Below, piece by piece: positions 47,001-59,419 of a DNA stretch of 64,000 nt. Under the pieces are notes generated by a model that was given only the letters and a program-made list of their open reading frames with translations, was not told the DNA's origin and did no database searches. Both the position numbers and the translations under genes were made by a program. Numbering within the stretch: the stretch's first letter is position 1; each line of letters starts with the position of its first letter. Source of the stretch: Isoetes taiwanensis (taxonomy: Eukaryota > Streptophyta > Lycopodiopsida > Isoetales > Isoetaceae); contig JAJEKV010000039.1 of NCBI GenBank assembly GCA_021234155.1, positions 3,454,745 to 3,518,744 on the forward strand, written 5' to 3'.

Positions 47001-49688
47001 TCACTAAAGCCTTGCAGCTTTCAGTATGCATCCAAGAAGTGTAGTGTGTGCATAAGCTATGCCACTCTGGACACACAAGGCAGCCAGAAGGGACACCTTG
47101 GCTGACATATGCGCATTTGATAGACTTTGCTAATGAAGATAAGATATGCTGGTTTTCATCTAAGTTCTTCGCTGCTACGGGCTTTCTAATGGATGGTATT
47201 CCACCATTTCAAACAACTTAGTAGCACCTAATCTGAAATTGGGAGCAGCAGGTCAATCAGCTTATATCCTGTAATTTATATCTCAACTGCATTGGGTGCT
47301 CTGCCATGAAGCTGTCCATAAAAGGAAGATGTCTAAGGAGGATCTTGGAACATTTCCAGCACTTTGCCCCAGACGTGGCCATCTAGATATTGACCCTCCA
47401 AATAATGTTGCATTAAAGGATTAGCAGCATCCCATGATTAGACATCAACAGTCCTCTGTAACCTAACCTAAGCTACCACGTGCCAATGTAAGGAAAGTGT
47501 GAGACATACTGCCAAATTGGGTATCAGAAAGCAAAGTTTTTGCTAAATGCAATTTCATTACACATGAATAGAGCCTCTTATATATCTTGCTCAAATAAGT
47601 TAAGGAACACTGCTCTCTTCCATTCTTACTCAACTTTTGCAACAACCTAAAGTTTGTAAGAGCAATCTAAAAATGCAATTTTATGTACATTATTACCTGG
47701 AAATGAAGTCTGCCCCATTGCGCCGACCCTGGAGCATGGAGACAAGGAAAAAGTTAAATAAAGAGAACTGCAAGAAGTTCATATGATTTAATAAAAACTC
47801 ATGAAGTGCCAGACTTGAAAGGCCTGTAAAAATTTAAGTGTTTACATAAGCAGGTGACCATGTCCATCAATTTCAGGCTACAAAATCCAGTCCAAAAATG
47901 AACTCAACCAACAAGGTGCAGACCTGCATGGTCTACAAAGTTGAGTGTATAAGCAGGTAATCATGCTGCTCAATTGTGGCCCATTTTGCTGTTGTTAAAA
48001 CATTATAGGAAAACACTTCACATGCGGCCATTGTCTGCATGTCCGATCACTTTGTGACATTCTGTAATATGACAGGGAGATAATCTCCCGTTGTGGGGCA
48101 TTTGGGTGTTGATTTGCTGCAACCATAGAGACGGAAGCGTGTATGCAGCATAACAATGGACGCCTTTGTGATGTAAGATAACTGTAAATAGGATAAGTGA
48201 TCCTTTGTAGAGTTAAGATTTGGGGCGAAGAGGAAAGTGGTCTATCACATTTTGGTCAAAACACCAGTTCCATATTCAAATCAAATCAAATGCTCTCCCT
48301 GCAGATTCTTAAAGGCCCACTGTTTACTGCAAAAGCTTGCAATGGGCCCTGATCCTCTGCAGAATCTAGCAATTGAGCTTAGTGCTTGTTCATATAGATT
48401 GCCGTTGCAATGGTAAGCAGAATACCACTATCGTGCAATTTCTCTCATAACATGGAATCAAACTGTTCCTTCGCTGTACAATGGTTCATTTCGTGCGTCT
48501 AGGTTCTCATCACAAATGCTAAATTGTACTATATTGTCAAGCCAGTAAAACTCTGGCCAAAGTTAACCATGTACTTAACTTCCTAAGTTCTGGAAGCTTT
48601 CAACCGCTGATAGGATTGCTAAATTTGCATGGAAGAAAGTATTGAAGAACAGATTGCAACTTATTTTGCATTAAATTAGTGTTTGCATATTCACCTTTCA
48701 TTAAACTAGTAATCTTGCAAATGCACAGTTCAAAATAACCAACTCTAGCAGAAAACTTGCCATTGTATTAATTTCTTTCACAAAAATGGAATGATATTTT
48801 AGATATACCTGTGCCTCTTTGAATGCCCGCATCCATTTAGCTGCTTCTTCAGCACTTCTTGCTGCAAGCTACTTGCAGGATTAAAGGGTTAGACGCCTAT
48901 GGAAAGGGGGAGAATAGAGAAATTTCTTGTGAACTGATTTGCATAAGTGCATATCCATAGGTCCCAAGGTGGTTTAACTCAATATCATATATGAATTTTT
49001 CAGTAAAAAGATAACAAATAAGGAGGTTGTGCCAATAGCAAACAAAATCCTCTTCGAAAGAGCATTACTTTATACAGCTGTTCCCTATAAAGAGAATAAT
49101 CTTATTTCTGATGAAATGACCTGGTAATCTTAGTAATTTGCTCATCTTTAACTGTTCACTAAAGCAAAAAGCTACGGACCATATTGATTTGATCTTGAGT
49201 CAGTATAGTGTTTTTTTAAGATCTATCCGTTAATAGCCTAGAATAATTTGCTTGACAAGCATTGGAGAAAACTCACCTTGAGTTTGTTGTTTGGATCGCA
49301 TAATGTAAAAGCATGGTACACCTACATCATAGAAGTTGATATTTGTAGTTCAGAAGACGCAATTTACAAACACGGCTGAATTAGACTATTAGAGACCTTG
49401 CCACGGATATTTTCACGTCCATTGTCAACTACACGAGTATAGGGATGTATGATCCCTCTTCTCACGGTATCCTTCAAATCCGAGTCTACCATTAGTAAAA
49501 TTACCGAATATTTTCTCCACATGCAGAATTGAACATAAACTTTGCCTGACCTTGTCTTTATCCTCCGGCTTAGATCTGTAGCAATAAGCCTGTGCCCCTT
49601 CTATAACAAAGTAATGTTTGCGAGGGGATCGTATGCGTATTCTATGGGGATTAATAACATGAAGCCAGCCCTCAGTTCTAGTCTCCAT
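41038..49688 (-). CDS. EDR2-like protein (PH, START, DUF1336), 21 exons resolved
   Basis: Exons, 5' to 3': 49688-49551, 49471-49397, 49321-49277, 48868-48809, 47728-47697, 46038-45940, 45850-45804, 45683-45583, 45511-45416, 45347-45283, 45193-45122, 45041-44886, 44809-44478, 44265-44214, 44130-43952, 42968-42867, 42787-42740, 41680-41537, 41471-41376, 41303-41202, 41127-41038. About 710 residues. The PH domain (EGWLHVINPHR, ARSAEEAAKWM) is followed by START (SPWEIFGCRNG, HPAIMAVGILKGS, GPSRAEWDFCF, RPRDLLFLRYW), an acidic linker encoded mainly by the 332-base exon, and DUF1336 (MQLIAVDWLKSDKREDH, QVPGATSYF, GSWIVKQSVGK, LDVDVGSSSIAKGVV, VIEMAFLIQ). Arabidopsis EDR2 restrains cell death and mildew resistance; its PH domain binds phosphoinositide. 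The ATG gives the usual PH start, and the TGA is at 41040-41038. All junctions keep phase except exon 5 to exon 6, where a small exon is probably missed. Intron 7 has a GC donor. Confidence 0.93.
46400..47005. repeat. Diverged duplication and 42-bp tandem repeat in an intron of the EDR2-like gene
   Basis: About 46400-46565 and 46803-47005 share diverged blocks (ATGCTCATRCAAAGCTCCTT; the CATAATWTATTG region). Between them a 42-bp unit is tandemly repeated (46614-46655 and 46656-46697). No coding role is seen. Confidence 0.7.
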
Positions 49689-50619
49689 TGCACTAAATTT
49701 TGCAAAAACGAGCCTATAATTTGCAATGGCACCACATTGATCCGGCTACCGAGGCTCAAATCTTGCGCTTATTTACAGTGGATGAGCTGCCTAATTACAT
49801 GCATTTCTATCAATTGACTATGCAAAACGTTGCCTGAAGCTCATTTGCAAGATTTGTGGCGCATACTCGGCAGCTGCAGAGTAGGCCATGTTTGGGGAAG
49901 AGAGGCAGCTTCTGTGGACAAGAGATTTTGGATGTTTCTCTATTATCACCTTTACTCATTCTTCTGTAACCTTGAACATCTACTGCTTTTTTATATGGTT
50001 TGATTCTGTTGAAGATTTTTACACCATCAGCTTGGGACACCTGTTCAATTAGGTCAAAAATATTTCCAACCCACTAACGAATAAAAACACGTATTTTCCC
50101 CTAGATGCTCTCATTAAACTGCTTATATATCATACGCCACTTTCCCCACATTGTTAGATATATGTGCAGATTTTTACATGTAAAGTACATGAATATGATT
50201 GTTTGTTGTAAAGGAGTAATATAAAAGGAAGATGCAGTTAATATTATCCTTCTTCATATAAAACTAAGATGTTGCCAAATATGAAGTTGCTACTATTCAA
50301 GTACCTAAAATGGCAACAAAATGTATTTCATCATCCAATGCATTCAAGTAGCACGCAATGATATTATTGATGGTCAGTTCAAACATGCTTTGCATTCTTA
50401 TAGTTGTGATAGTCATAAGATTATTCAAGTATGAAGAAAATCAAGAGGTATTTTCAAGTTATAAGTGTTCTAAATTGGGAGATTTGCCTAATTCAGAATG
50501 TAATTTAAAGGAGCATGTTGAGTTGAGTATCTTCGAAGTACCAAAGGTGGCTTTGCTTAATTGGCATTTGTTTAATTTAAAGAGTTATGCTTCCTTACTA
50601 CATTACATTACTATACTAA
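49689..50619. other. Upstream region of the EDR2-like gene
   Basis: It should contain the promoter and 5' UTR of the gene. I cannot identify a TATA box or start site with confidence. The 76-codon frame on - at 49810-50040 has no recognisable domain and is probably chance or a leader ORF. Confidence 0.4.
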
Positions 50620-50650
50620 CTAGTTATGGTGCCCGGCGTTGCCGGGCTTT
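50620..50650 (-). mobile_element. Helitron-like 3' terminus
   Basis: Read on the - strand: a GC-rich hairpin GCCCGGC AAC GCCGGGC, then ACCATAA, then CTAG followed by T. Plant Helitrons end in a short GC hairpin about 10 bases before CTRR and insert between A and T. The element would extend toward higher coordinates. I did not find its 5' TC end or any Rep/helicase coding sequence. Confidence 0.6.
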
Positions 50651-52735
50651 AGTAACAATTTGGAGAGGTGGTTGTTTCATTGTTGTCTAGAATAACAATG
50701 TGGCCTGAAGGGGGCAAGGTAATATAGAGTTGAATTGAATTGAATGTGTTCTTATCGTCCGCGATCAAGCTTTTAAGAGATAAAGATAAAAAAAAATCAT
50801 TGCGCCAAAAATTATGGATTTGATCTCAAATGTTGAACTGTAGAGATGTTGTAGTGCATTGTTTTGTTCATAAGATTTTTCTACCACAATGATTTTATGA
50901 TGAGGCATTGGTAGGCTTTAACAACCTATAGAAATTTGTGTTGCAACGTAATAGCAACAATAGTTATAGTTGAAGTTAGGTATGCTTGTCTTGGGTTCGG
51001 AGAGAGGTAGTGGCGTTTAGCATTACTCATGATTTTATTATGATGAGTAGGCCTTCATGGTTGTGAACAAACGGAGTCCCTAATTTTTGAACTACACCAT
51101 AGGACAAAGAATGCAATGGACAAAAATGTGTGTCAAAGTTTTGCATTTGCCATTATGAAACATGGAAGGTATAATACATGGTCACAGTGGTTTCTGGAAA
51201 TGTATATGATATGCCTAGAAATGTAGAAGTAAGGAAACATTGCAAAGGAAGACCGTAGCTAGGGATATGGGTGACTACTATCTTGATCGTGCCCCACTTA
51301 GGCGTTGGACGTGTTGGATTATTAAATTGAAGAATGCCAATAGTCAAGCTTTAGTGCAAACATAAAGCGTATGGACTTATGATATTGCACATTTTTGGAT
51401 TACTTTTCATAGATGAACTTATTTCATCTTAATCTTTGTAAAGAACCATGTGCCCAACATAAACAACATATAAGCCCATAGAACCAAACACTTAGGAACG
51501 TAAACAACATTTGAGCCCATATAACCAAATTTTCATCGATAGTTTTAATTCATCTTATCTATGCAAGAAACCTTAAGCACTTAATATTTGAACCCATTCA
51601 ACCAACGTGGCTCCACTTGTTTCACCAAACATAATCAAACATTTGAAATAGTAAGAGAACAAATTTGGGAGCAAGTGAAATAACCTTTGCGATGCACGAC
51701 TCTCTGTTTTTTACTACATCCAACATTTTGCCATTACATTACATGAAAGTACGTTTTGGAGGACTGCAATTCTTCCCTGAGATTACACACATCATGAATA
51801 CAATAGAGGGAATTTACTTTACATTTGGTATTGATGGCTTAAGAAATGTTGTCATTGATGGCTTGATAAAATGCTCACGTTGTTTATGAATCATGAATCA
51901 CAAGCTTTCTTGAGTAGAACATTCTCCCGACTTTGGATTTTCCAAATGAACATGCCTGGGCTCTTCGTTGAACTTTTTTGCATTTGCTAAGGGCATGTGT
52001 ACTGTGTTTTACACCAAAATTATATGGTCTAAAAAGAAATTGCAAAACAACTACAACGAATGTTTAGATTCATGTTGGTACAAAATATGTTGTCCATACG
52101 AATGGGCAATAGGAAATGTTTGCATTTCTTGTTAATTTAGATTCATGTTGGTACAAAATATGTTGTCCATACAAACGTAATTATACATGATTGAACAGGC
52201 AAATGGAATGCAGGTCTTAATCTTCTAGAATAGCCGAACCTAAAATAGAAAACTTAACAATACAAATTAGTCTCTTTGGTGAGGAACCATGCAACACGTT
52301 TCTAGCCGTTCAAAGATTCCATCATATACATCATATACAGGTAATAAATCAATAAATGTCTAATAGTTCAGCTATTAGATGTTTCAGCATACCTAAGTAA
52401 ACACTTTTGCAACTACATTGGTATGAGATTATGCGAGCTGCAAAATAAAACAAATTATAAGGAGATTGACGTTGTGCAAGATTGTTGAGAGGTGATAATG
52501 AACCATAAAAACGTCCATATCATAGGAACCCTTGTAAAACGAAAGCATCTCTTGCAAGTTTCTTGGATAGCTAACATGAAAGCATAGGTGAAGACTGGCT
52601 ATGGAAAATTTCAGCAGAACAATTTGATACTTGATTTCACCAAATGAGGTATGAATAGGTCATCTAGATTGGACATATTGAAATTGTAGAAATTCATATC
52701 TTTCTTAAAGCTTAGGAGATAACATTAGGAGATAA
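50651..52735. other. No gene recognised, AT-rich with short direct repeats
   Basis: Part of this may be Helitron interior. A 37-bp block is repeated at 52063-52099 and 52136-52172. Similar phrases around ACCAAACAC/ACCAAATTTT lie at 51420-51600. There is no coding potential that I can support. Confidence 0.5.
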
Positions 52736-52737
52736 CA

Positions 52738-52859
52738 GAAATGCTGATACGTCTTGGGCCTGAATGCTTCATTGCCATTGAAGAATCTTCAGATCGTTGA
52801 AATGTTGACACATCTTGGGCCTGAAGGCTTCATTGCCATGGAAGAATCTTCAGATCCTC
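52738..52859. repeat. 61-bp tandem duplication
   Basis: Two adjacent 61-base units (52738-52798 and 52799-52859) share CTTGGGCCTGAA and GAAGAATCTTCAGATC with several differences. Confidence 0.88.
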
Positions 52860-52864
52860 AAACT

Positions 52865-54190
52865 GCACCAATGTGCTGCATCACCTGGGCATAGAGTTTA
52901 TTCTCGAAAGCAAAGTCAACAAAAATTATAATTGTAGACATGCAGACATAGAGCGTATGAAATCAATGTTGATTACGAAGAATACAAATAATACTGACAA
53001 TGTATACAAAGAATATTCGCAATATATTTACAATATCAGTGAGACAGAAATCCATATTCAAAACATACACAAATGTGGATTTCGATGGCGAATGGATAGG
53101 AAGCAGTAGCAGCGCAATAGGGAATGGGTAGATCTGGGGCATTGTGTTAGATGAGCTGGAGCAGAGACTTTATTCTCACAAAGAGCGTTGAGGACCTCCA
53201 TAGCCATCAACTGTAATAACTCATCGCCATTAGACTTAACCTATGATGGGTTCATCTGGAAATTAGATTTGGTAAACATAAAACAAATAGAACCTATAAT
53301 GCGCTTCACATTAGTAGACTGGCTTAAGGATGAGCAATATCAATTTGCCTAGTGCTGAATAGTTTAATGTGCCTAATGATCCTTTAGATTCGCAAAAAGC
53401 TACAGAAATCTAAGCCCATGCATGCTGCTCTTGCTGCCAAATTAGAAGTAACAGACAGAAATTTAAACAATAGATAACCTGCACATACTCACATATTGCG
53501 TATATTTATAGCTATAAAATGTAGAATACACCGAAAGCAACAATGAAAGTAACTATATATAACTGTGAGGGACAAACCTAGCTGGCTACCCACGATAAGC
53601 ATAGCCCAGTGCCGTGGCTTTCTAAGTGCTTGAAGGCCGAATACAAATTCATGTAATAGAGAACTTAATCATTAATCTGATGGATAAGGTGTTCTGTACA
53701 ACCAAGTCTTACGCACAAATGTGCTGCTACATAAGGTGTTGTAAGAGAGCTACATAAGGTTCTGTGCCACCAATGTGTTGCATTACCTGGGCAGAGAGTT
53801 TATTCTTGGAAAGAGTGCTTAGGAAGTCCACAGTGATGCTAATTATAATTATGGGACTGGCAAAGTCAACAAAATTCATAATTGTGGGCATGCAGACATA
53901 GAGCACACGAAATCCATGAAAAAATGCTAAGTCCCTAGTAAAAATAAAGTATGGACATTTTTGAAGCAACCAAGTAGGATTTGTTTACTGTTCCTAAGTC
54001 TCCCAGTCATTGACCTTTTTTTATGAGCTCGTGAAGGGTAACTCTAAGTGCATGAATAGCATTTCATATGCTCTTGAAGGATAAATGCAACATATAATAG
54101 AGAATTAATCATTGATCTAATGGATAAGGAGCAGTGGTGAAGACAACAAAATTGATAATTGTAGACACGAACTTGGAAAGATAGTCTTAG
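52865..54190. repeat. Cluster of diverged direct repeats
   Basis: A module with CACCAATGTG, CCTGGGCA, AGAGTTTATTCT and GCAAAGTCAACAAAA recurs at about 52865-52975 and 53768-53920, with partial copies near 53150-53215 and 54140. A second module (TAATAGAGAA, TTAATCATT, GATGGATAAGG) recurs at about 53640-53695 and 54090-54135. No protein is encoded. The unit may be an old transposon or satellite fragment. Confidence 0.65.
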
Positions 54191-54199
54191 AAAGGGACT

Positions 54200-55850
54200 C
54201 ATCGCTTGCTAACTGCGGTGTTCTTTATCAGGAAGTTGTTTGGATTTGTGTAAATGGTGAGAATTCACGGTTTCAAGCTTGCTGGATTGCTATCCTGCAT
54301 GCATGGAGGAGCCAATAGTAAGTGCTCTCAAGAAATAACAATGGATTTGGATTCCATATATAGAACTATAATATGACAACTCCGGAATCCATACGGTTTA
54401 TAATCTTATACACAAAAAACGAAATCATGTTGTGTGATAGCAAAAGAGATCCAAATCATAAAAATCATGTGGCCCATCCTAAATCTGTTCTAGAGTTAGA
54501 AACCCCGGCATTGTTTTTAAAGAGGACGGAAGAATGTACACTTGGGATCACCATAAGACTTGGTTGTACATAGCCCCTTCCATCGAGATTATGAAAAGCT
54601 ACTACGATTGACATCGAAAAAGGAGTCCGGTGCCATCAAAACCTTGGGGATGATCACTTACCACTGCAGACTCAAATGAAGATAGAAGTTTTGAAATGTA
54701 GATTAGCCAAAACTTGCAAGGAAATATTCTTCGTGGCCTGCCCTGCATGCCGAGATTGGGCCAAAATCCATCTGCATCATAGAGGAACCCAACGTTAGAT
54801 TTTTGGAGAACCACAATTTTTCTTTGGGGACAAAAGACCTCAAAGTTTAGGAAAATCAACCTAAAAGAAACGATAGACAATAAGCACAACTGAATTCGGA
54901 TATTCCAAGACCTAGACATTCAAAAAAGCTGAATGTGAGAAAAGCAATGCATGCTTACTTGTAGGTATTTGGGCGTGCCTCTAATGCTCTATGCTCAGCC
55001 AATTTCAATTAGAAAGAAACGCAATGAATGAAGTATCTCGCAAGCAAATAATACCTCTTTTTTATTACTCAAATATGGCCCAAAGACACAACCTTTGGTC
55101 CTTTTGCTTACGCCAAACAATCTGTTTGTCTCCTGTGCACATTAAACCTCAAATTTGGCTTAGAACAATATGGAATTTATAAAGAAACACTCAATACCAC
55201 AAATTGGAAGCAATCTCAAAAGATACAATCTCAAGAACTGCAGCCCTCAAGAATTACAATCATTACAACTTTGAAGAACTACGGAACAATTTCACTTTGA
55301 GTGAACCAACATCTCGATTTCTCGCTATCATGTGCCGCCTCTACCCTATCTGCTAGTCCCATGGACAAAAAGAACCAAATCAAGTTTTCTTCTAGACACA
55401 AAAAAATCTGAGTCTCGAAAGCAATGCGTGACATGCATGGCATGCATGGCAAAGAGAGCGAGCGGCCGAAGCTTGTTCAATTAAACAAAAGAAAAAAGAG
55501 ACATGGTAATCCAAGAATAAAGCTTTATAACAATGATTGGATCATGCGATGCGGATTTACGTGCCTATTCCGGCCGTCCTAGACAATCTGCTACCATAGC
55601 TAATAATAAACAATCCCAATAAGAGCTCTGTAATCCTAATAGAACTTGACTAATACATGATCCGTAGTGTTTTTTGTATTACCCGGTTATATTTCTTCAC
55701 CACATTAAAAAACGCTAGAGATTGAACAATCATGTTGTGCGTAGATGGATGGACAGAACAAAATAAATTTTACCCTTGAATATTTGGAGCCCAAACTTGT
55801 TCTAACTTCAAAAAATCAAGTAGAAGACATGAGAATCCAAGAGCAATACC
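54200..55850. other. No gene recognised
   Basis: AT-rich sequence with short chance frames only. Confidence 0.5.
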
Positions 55851-55859
55851 TTACAATAA

Positions 55860-56170
55860 GGATATAATCCATTGCCTCCAGCCGCAGTGAGGCATCCATC
55901 CTCAAATTATAGATATTGTCCATGCAATGCAGCAGTGCCTCACGAACACCAAAGCGGTGCGCTCAGTGTTGCAGAGGGCAACCAATAAGCAAATCCATAG
56001 AATCACCTCAGGACATCTGGTGAATGAAGCCGGTGAGCAGGATATTTCTTTGCCATCCCCATTCAAATGCAATCCGGCATCTCCAACATCCATTTGCCCA
56101 GAAACAACAATGTGTGTCGATGCATTGGATGTAACACGTGTATTCGGTGACATGCAAACAGATCGGTGAA
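55860..56170 (-). other. Possible exons on the - strand
   Basis: GC content rises and the - strand has a piece reading LLHCMDNIYNLRMDASLRL, which ends at a good donor (ATT/GTAAGG near 55857). A second exon-like piece lies upstream at about 56035-56170. I do not recognise the protein. It could be part of a host gene or a relic. Confidence 0.3.
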
Positions 56171-56752
56171 AAACCCTCTCAAAATCATACAACGAAAAAC
56201 ATTTTAATTTTTGGATAACCGGAAAAAGATTTCAGCCTCAAAAATTCCCACAACCTTAGAAAAGTGGCCTGGAAAAAAATTCTAAAAAGTTTTTGGAACC
56301 CCGGAAAAACCAAATTTAAACAATAGGATACAAGCTAATGACTTCAAAGCAAAATAAAATGAACTTTGGCATGATGTACGTAAGGACTTTAATAACTTCA
56401 TTGTCTTGCAACGAGTTCAAGAGTAGTCCAAAGCAGTTACTTTAATGTTCTTTTTGAGATCCTCGTTGATTACTATAGTGCATATAAGGTGATGAGAGCA
56501 AGACTGATACAAAGTAAAGAATAAACCCAATTTTATAGCAAGTAAGGTGAATAAGAGATCAAAATCCAATTGTTAGGATCTCTTGTTCCACCCAACCGGG
56601 CTCAATCTCAGCCAGAATTCATTATCTCATTTTATAATGGTTCAGAGGAATCACTATTTCAGAATCTGGCTAAGCAACAGTACAGGCTATGGCAATGCTC
56701 AAGAGTTCAGGAATGTATAAAATCTAGAATGAAATTCGAATGCCTCGAAGAT

Positions 56753-56786
56753 GAATAGAATAGAATAGAATAGAATAGAATAGAAT
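56753..56786. repeat. (GAATA)n microsatellite
   Basis: Six to seven tandem copies of a GAATA pentamer. Confidence 0.92.
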
Positions 56787-56789
56787 CCG

Positions 56790-58470
56790 TCTCTTTAAAT
56801 ACTGGATAATGATCCCTTTTCTGGGAAGGCCTTTTAGGTTCAAAAGTTATCTATCAGAAAGGAAAATCTGGGTGATTAGGCTATATCTGGATCGTAATAC
56901 AAAAATTAGGCCTTTTGAGCAGAGATTGTCTATGTTGGATCAATGTCGGACAGATCTGGTCATGACAATTCCTTGGATCTACTGTCGCGGACGAGGCCCC
57001 ATTATTAGCCAGTTGTTTGATTAAGAATTTAAAATCATAGCTAAGCTACGTTAACTAATAATTCAATCTCTATATAGCATGCCCCGAGTTTGAGTCGCTC
57101 CTTTGAGCCTACATGAAGTCGTAACAATCCTTCCCTTCCCTAGATTGAACGACCATGTCAATCTCGAGAAAAAATTGATTCATCTTAATTTTTTTTAAAG
57201 TTGTTCATTCTAATTCAATTAAAAATCGCCTCGAGGTCTTTCATTTCAATCCCTTTAGAGACAGCCTTAAGTCAGCATTTACAGTCGTTAATAGAGATTC
57301 TAATTCACTCCAAACGTTTCAATCTTTAGATATTTCTTGTTGGTAAGTCATGGCCAGATACTTTTCAATAGTTGCAACTTTTTATATTGAAGATATTCAA
57401 GATATCCTAAATGCCAGCTTGGGGGAGCGGCTTAAACTCAACAAGCTCTTATAGGGATTACTTTATATAGGCGACAAGCTATATAGAGTGTATATAAATA
57501 AAATAGTATAGCTAACTTAACCTTAGCTAAGATTTCAATAAAATAACTGGTGTGACGTTCCATGTGGTTATACGCCATATGTACAAATACATGACATGTC
57601 ACTTAATCGTGTATTAATTATTAATGTTATTAATTAACAAGGTAAGGTTAGCTATGTTAGAATTAAATATTAATTAAAAAGCCAAGAATGCTAAATCAAT
57701 CTTGTTAATTTGGAATTTTCTGGCCTGGTGGAAAATATTTTTGGTTTTTTTTTTATGTGATTTCCTAAGATCGTCAATGTTTTGGTTGCCGAAAAATACT
57801 TCTGTTCTTTCAAAAATCGGGACCATTTTCTTTGTATTATTTCGACAAAGGGTTTCTTATTTGTATGGAGTTTTCCCAATCTTTCCTTTTCTGGATGTTC
57901 TTATCGGATTGCAAGTGTCGAGTAGATGATGCATGCCAGCTTATGCGCTTCTAACAGATTTGGCAGACTTTAGATGGGCATGGAAAAGGAAACCCTAAAA
58001 CTAGAGTCTTACAGATTGTTCTAGCCAGGTTGCTATTGTCGGATTTGGTGTGGCCGTAAGTGGCCCGGATATTTGGCCGAAATTGGTCTCAGAAGGAAAT
58101 TTTCTCGAATACAATATGCACAGTTGTTTTTTGGAATTCTTATAACAGGGTAGTCTGTGCTTTGTTGGAGAACAAAAAGCAGAAGAATGCAGGAGATTTT
58201 TCCAAAAGGTAGAGGAGTGTAGGAGGTATAGGATTGGTCTAATCTTTTGGGTTAATCCTAGGCTATGTTATTAACAATGTTTTGCAGCTCTGTTGAGTGA
58301 TTTCCTTTTTGATGTGAAGAAAACCCCCCTCTAAGAAGTAATTTGTCGTGGCAGTTTTGCAAGGAATGATTCGATTGCAAGATGCAGATTGGATCAGGTA
58401 TTTATTAATTCCCTACAGTTTTGCATCATTATTTGTGTGATTTGACACTTTTTCTATTCTTTGCTCAAGC
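56790..58470. other. No gene recognised, AT-rich
   Basis: It contains TATA-rich and AATTAATTA-rich stretches near 57500-57690. No supported gene. Confidence 0.5.
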
Positions 58471-58476
58471 AAACAG

Positions 58477-58725
58477 ACTTGACACTACTTGGAGATGCAC
58501 CACATCCTACCGGGTCTTCAAAGATTGCACGCCAAAGAATTCATCCAAATTGCATTCTAAAGATTATGAGGTATGACTATTTCCTTTAAAATTCGTTTGA
58601 TGGGTTAATATTGAATGGTCTATCTACGTTTTTACTGTTATTCCATTGTTATGTTATTGCACAGAAGGGATTTGAAGGGCATGGTGAAGTAGATCTGAAA
58701 AGCTCATACGCCTTATTCTTAAATG
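58477..58725 (+). other. Two possible exons with consensus splice sites
   Basis: 58477-58570 follows CAAACAG and ends GAG/GTATGA. 58665-58725 follows TTGCACAG and ends AATG/GTAAGA. One frame is open across both (LDTTWRCTTSYRVFKDC, then KGFEGHGEVDLKS). I do not recognise the protein. Upstream exons could lie at 57960-58400. Confidence 0.35.
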
Positions 58726-59181
58726 GTAAGAGAAGGAAAAGCTTTAATTTATTTGGAGATGTATGAGGTAGCAGAAGCAAAAAAAGTATATGGATATGGA
58801 AGTACAAGAATTAGAGTATATTTCATTGAGAAGGTTGCTCCCATTCACTTCATATGTCTGTTTTTTGTTGCTGTTCATGTTGTTTTTCAGATGCCCCAAA
58901 TGCTTAACATATCGTAACGATCTGCCACTGTTTAAGATGTTAACCCATCTTTGCAATTCCATTGTTTCCTATATGTACATATTGCATTTCTAAAATTAGG
59001 CTTAGCAGCTTACCAAATTGTGAAGTTAAGCTTGGCGGCGCCTGTTTTCCATGGAAGTAAAATGCTCAAAAAGCAGACGATCTTAAGCCTCTCCGGCAAC
59101 ATGCATAAATCTTCCTAGTCTAGCAAACTCTTTCGACTTTCCTCTCTCTTTAATTGGAGGCTCAATAAACTCCTGATAAAA

Positions 59182-59412
59182 CTAGAGCTCACTCAGGAAA
59201 TCCTTCAACAAACTCTCCACCTCTGAAGCTTTGGTGCTGTGAATTAACTTCTCCGCAGCAATTGTCTCGTCCTCAAGCATATTATCGTCCAGAATATTCA
59301 TCTCAGGTCCCAAATCCAAGGTAAAAGAAGGACTGATACTTACAGCAACATAAGCAAGGGCTAATCCAAAATAATAACAAATTAACAAGCACCTTGCTTC
59401 CTCCATTGCCAC
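59182..59412 (-). CDS. Small hypothetical protein with hydrophobic N-terminus
   Basis: 76 codons from ATG (59412). Residues 6-28 are hydrophobic (LLICYYFGLALAYVAVS), like a signal peptide or membrane anchor. The rest is acidic and helical (ILDDNMLEDETIAAEKL, then EVESLLKDFLSEL). I do not recognise the family. The ordered composition favours a real small gene or a first exon over chance, but the evidence is weak. Confidence 0.35.
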   Translation of the reverse strand: MAMEEARCLLICYYFGLALAYVAVSISPSFTLDLGPEMNILDDNMLEDETIAAEKLIHSTKASEVESLLKDFLSEL

Positions 59413-59419
59413 TAGCTCA

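Noticed and set aside
49810-50040. 76-codon frame on - upstream of the EDR2-like gene
   Set aside because: It does not join the PH-domain start in frame and shows no family similarity. It could be leader sequence, but I cannot support it.
50631-50647. GC hairpin as a transcription terminator
   Set aside because: A bacterial-type terminator is not expected in plant nuclear DNA, and the CTAG/T arrangement fits a Helitron end better.
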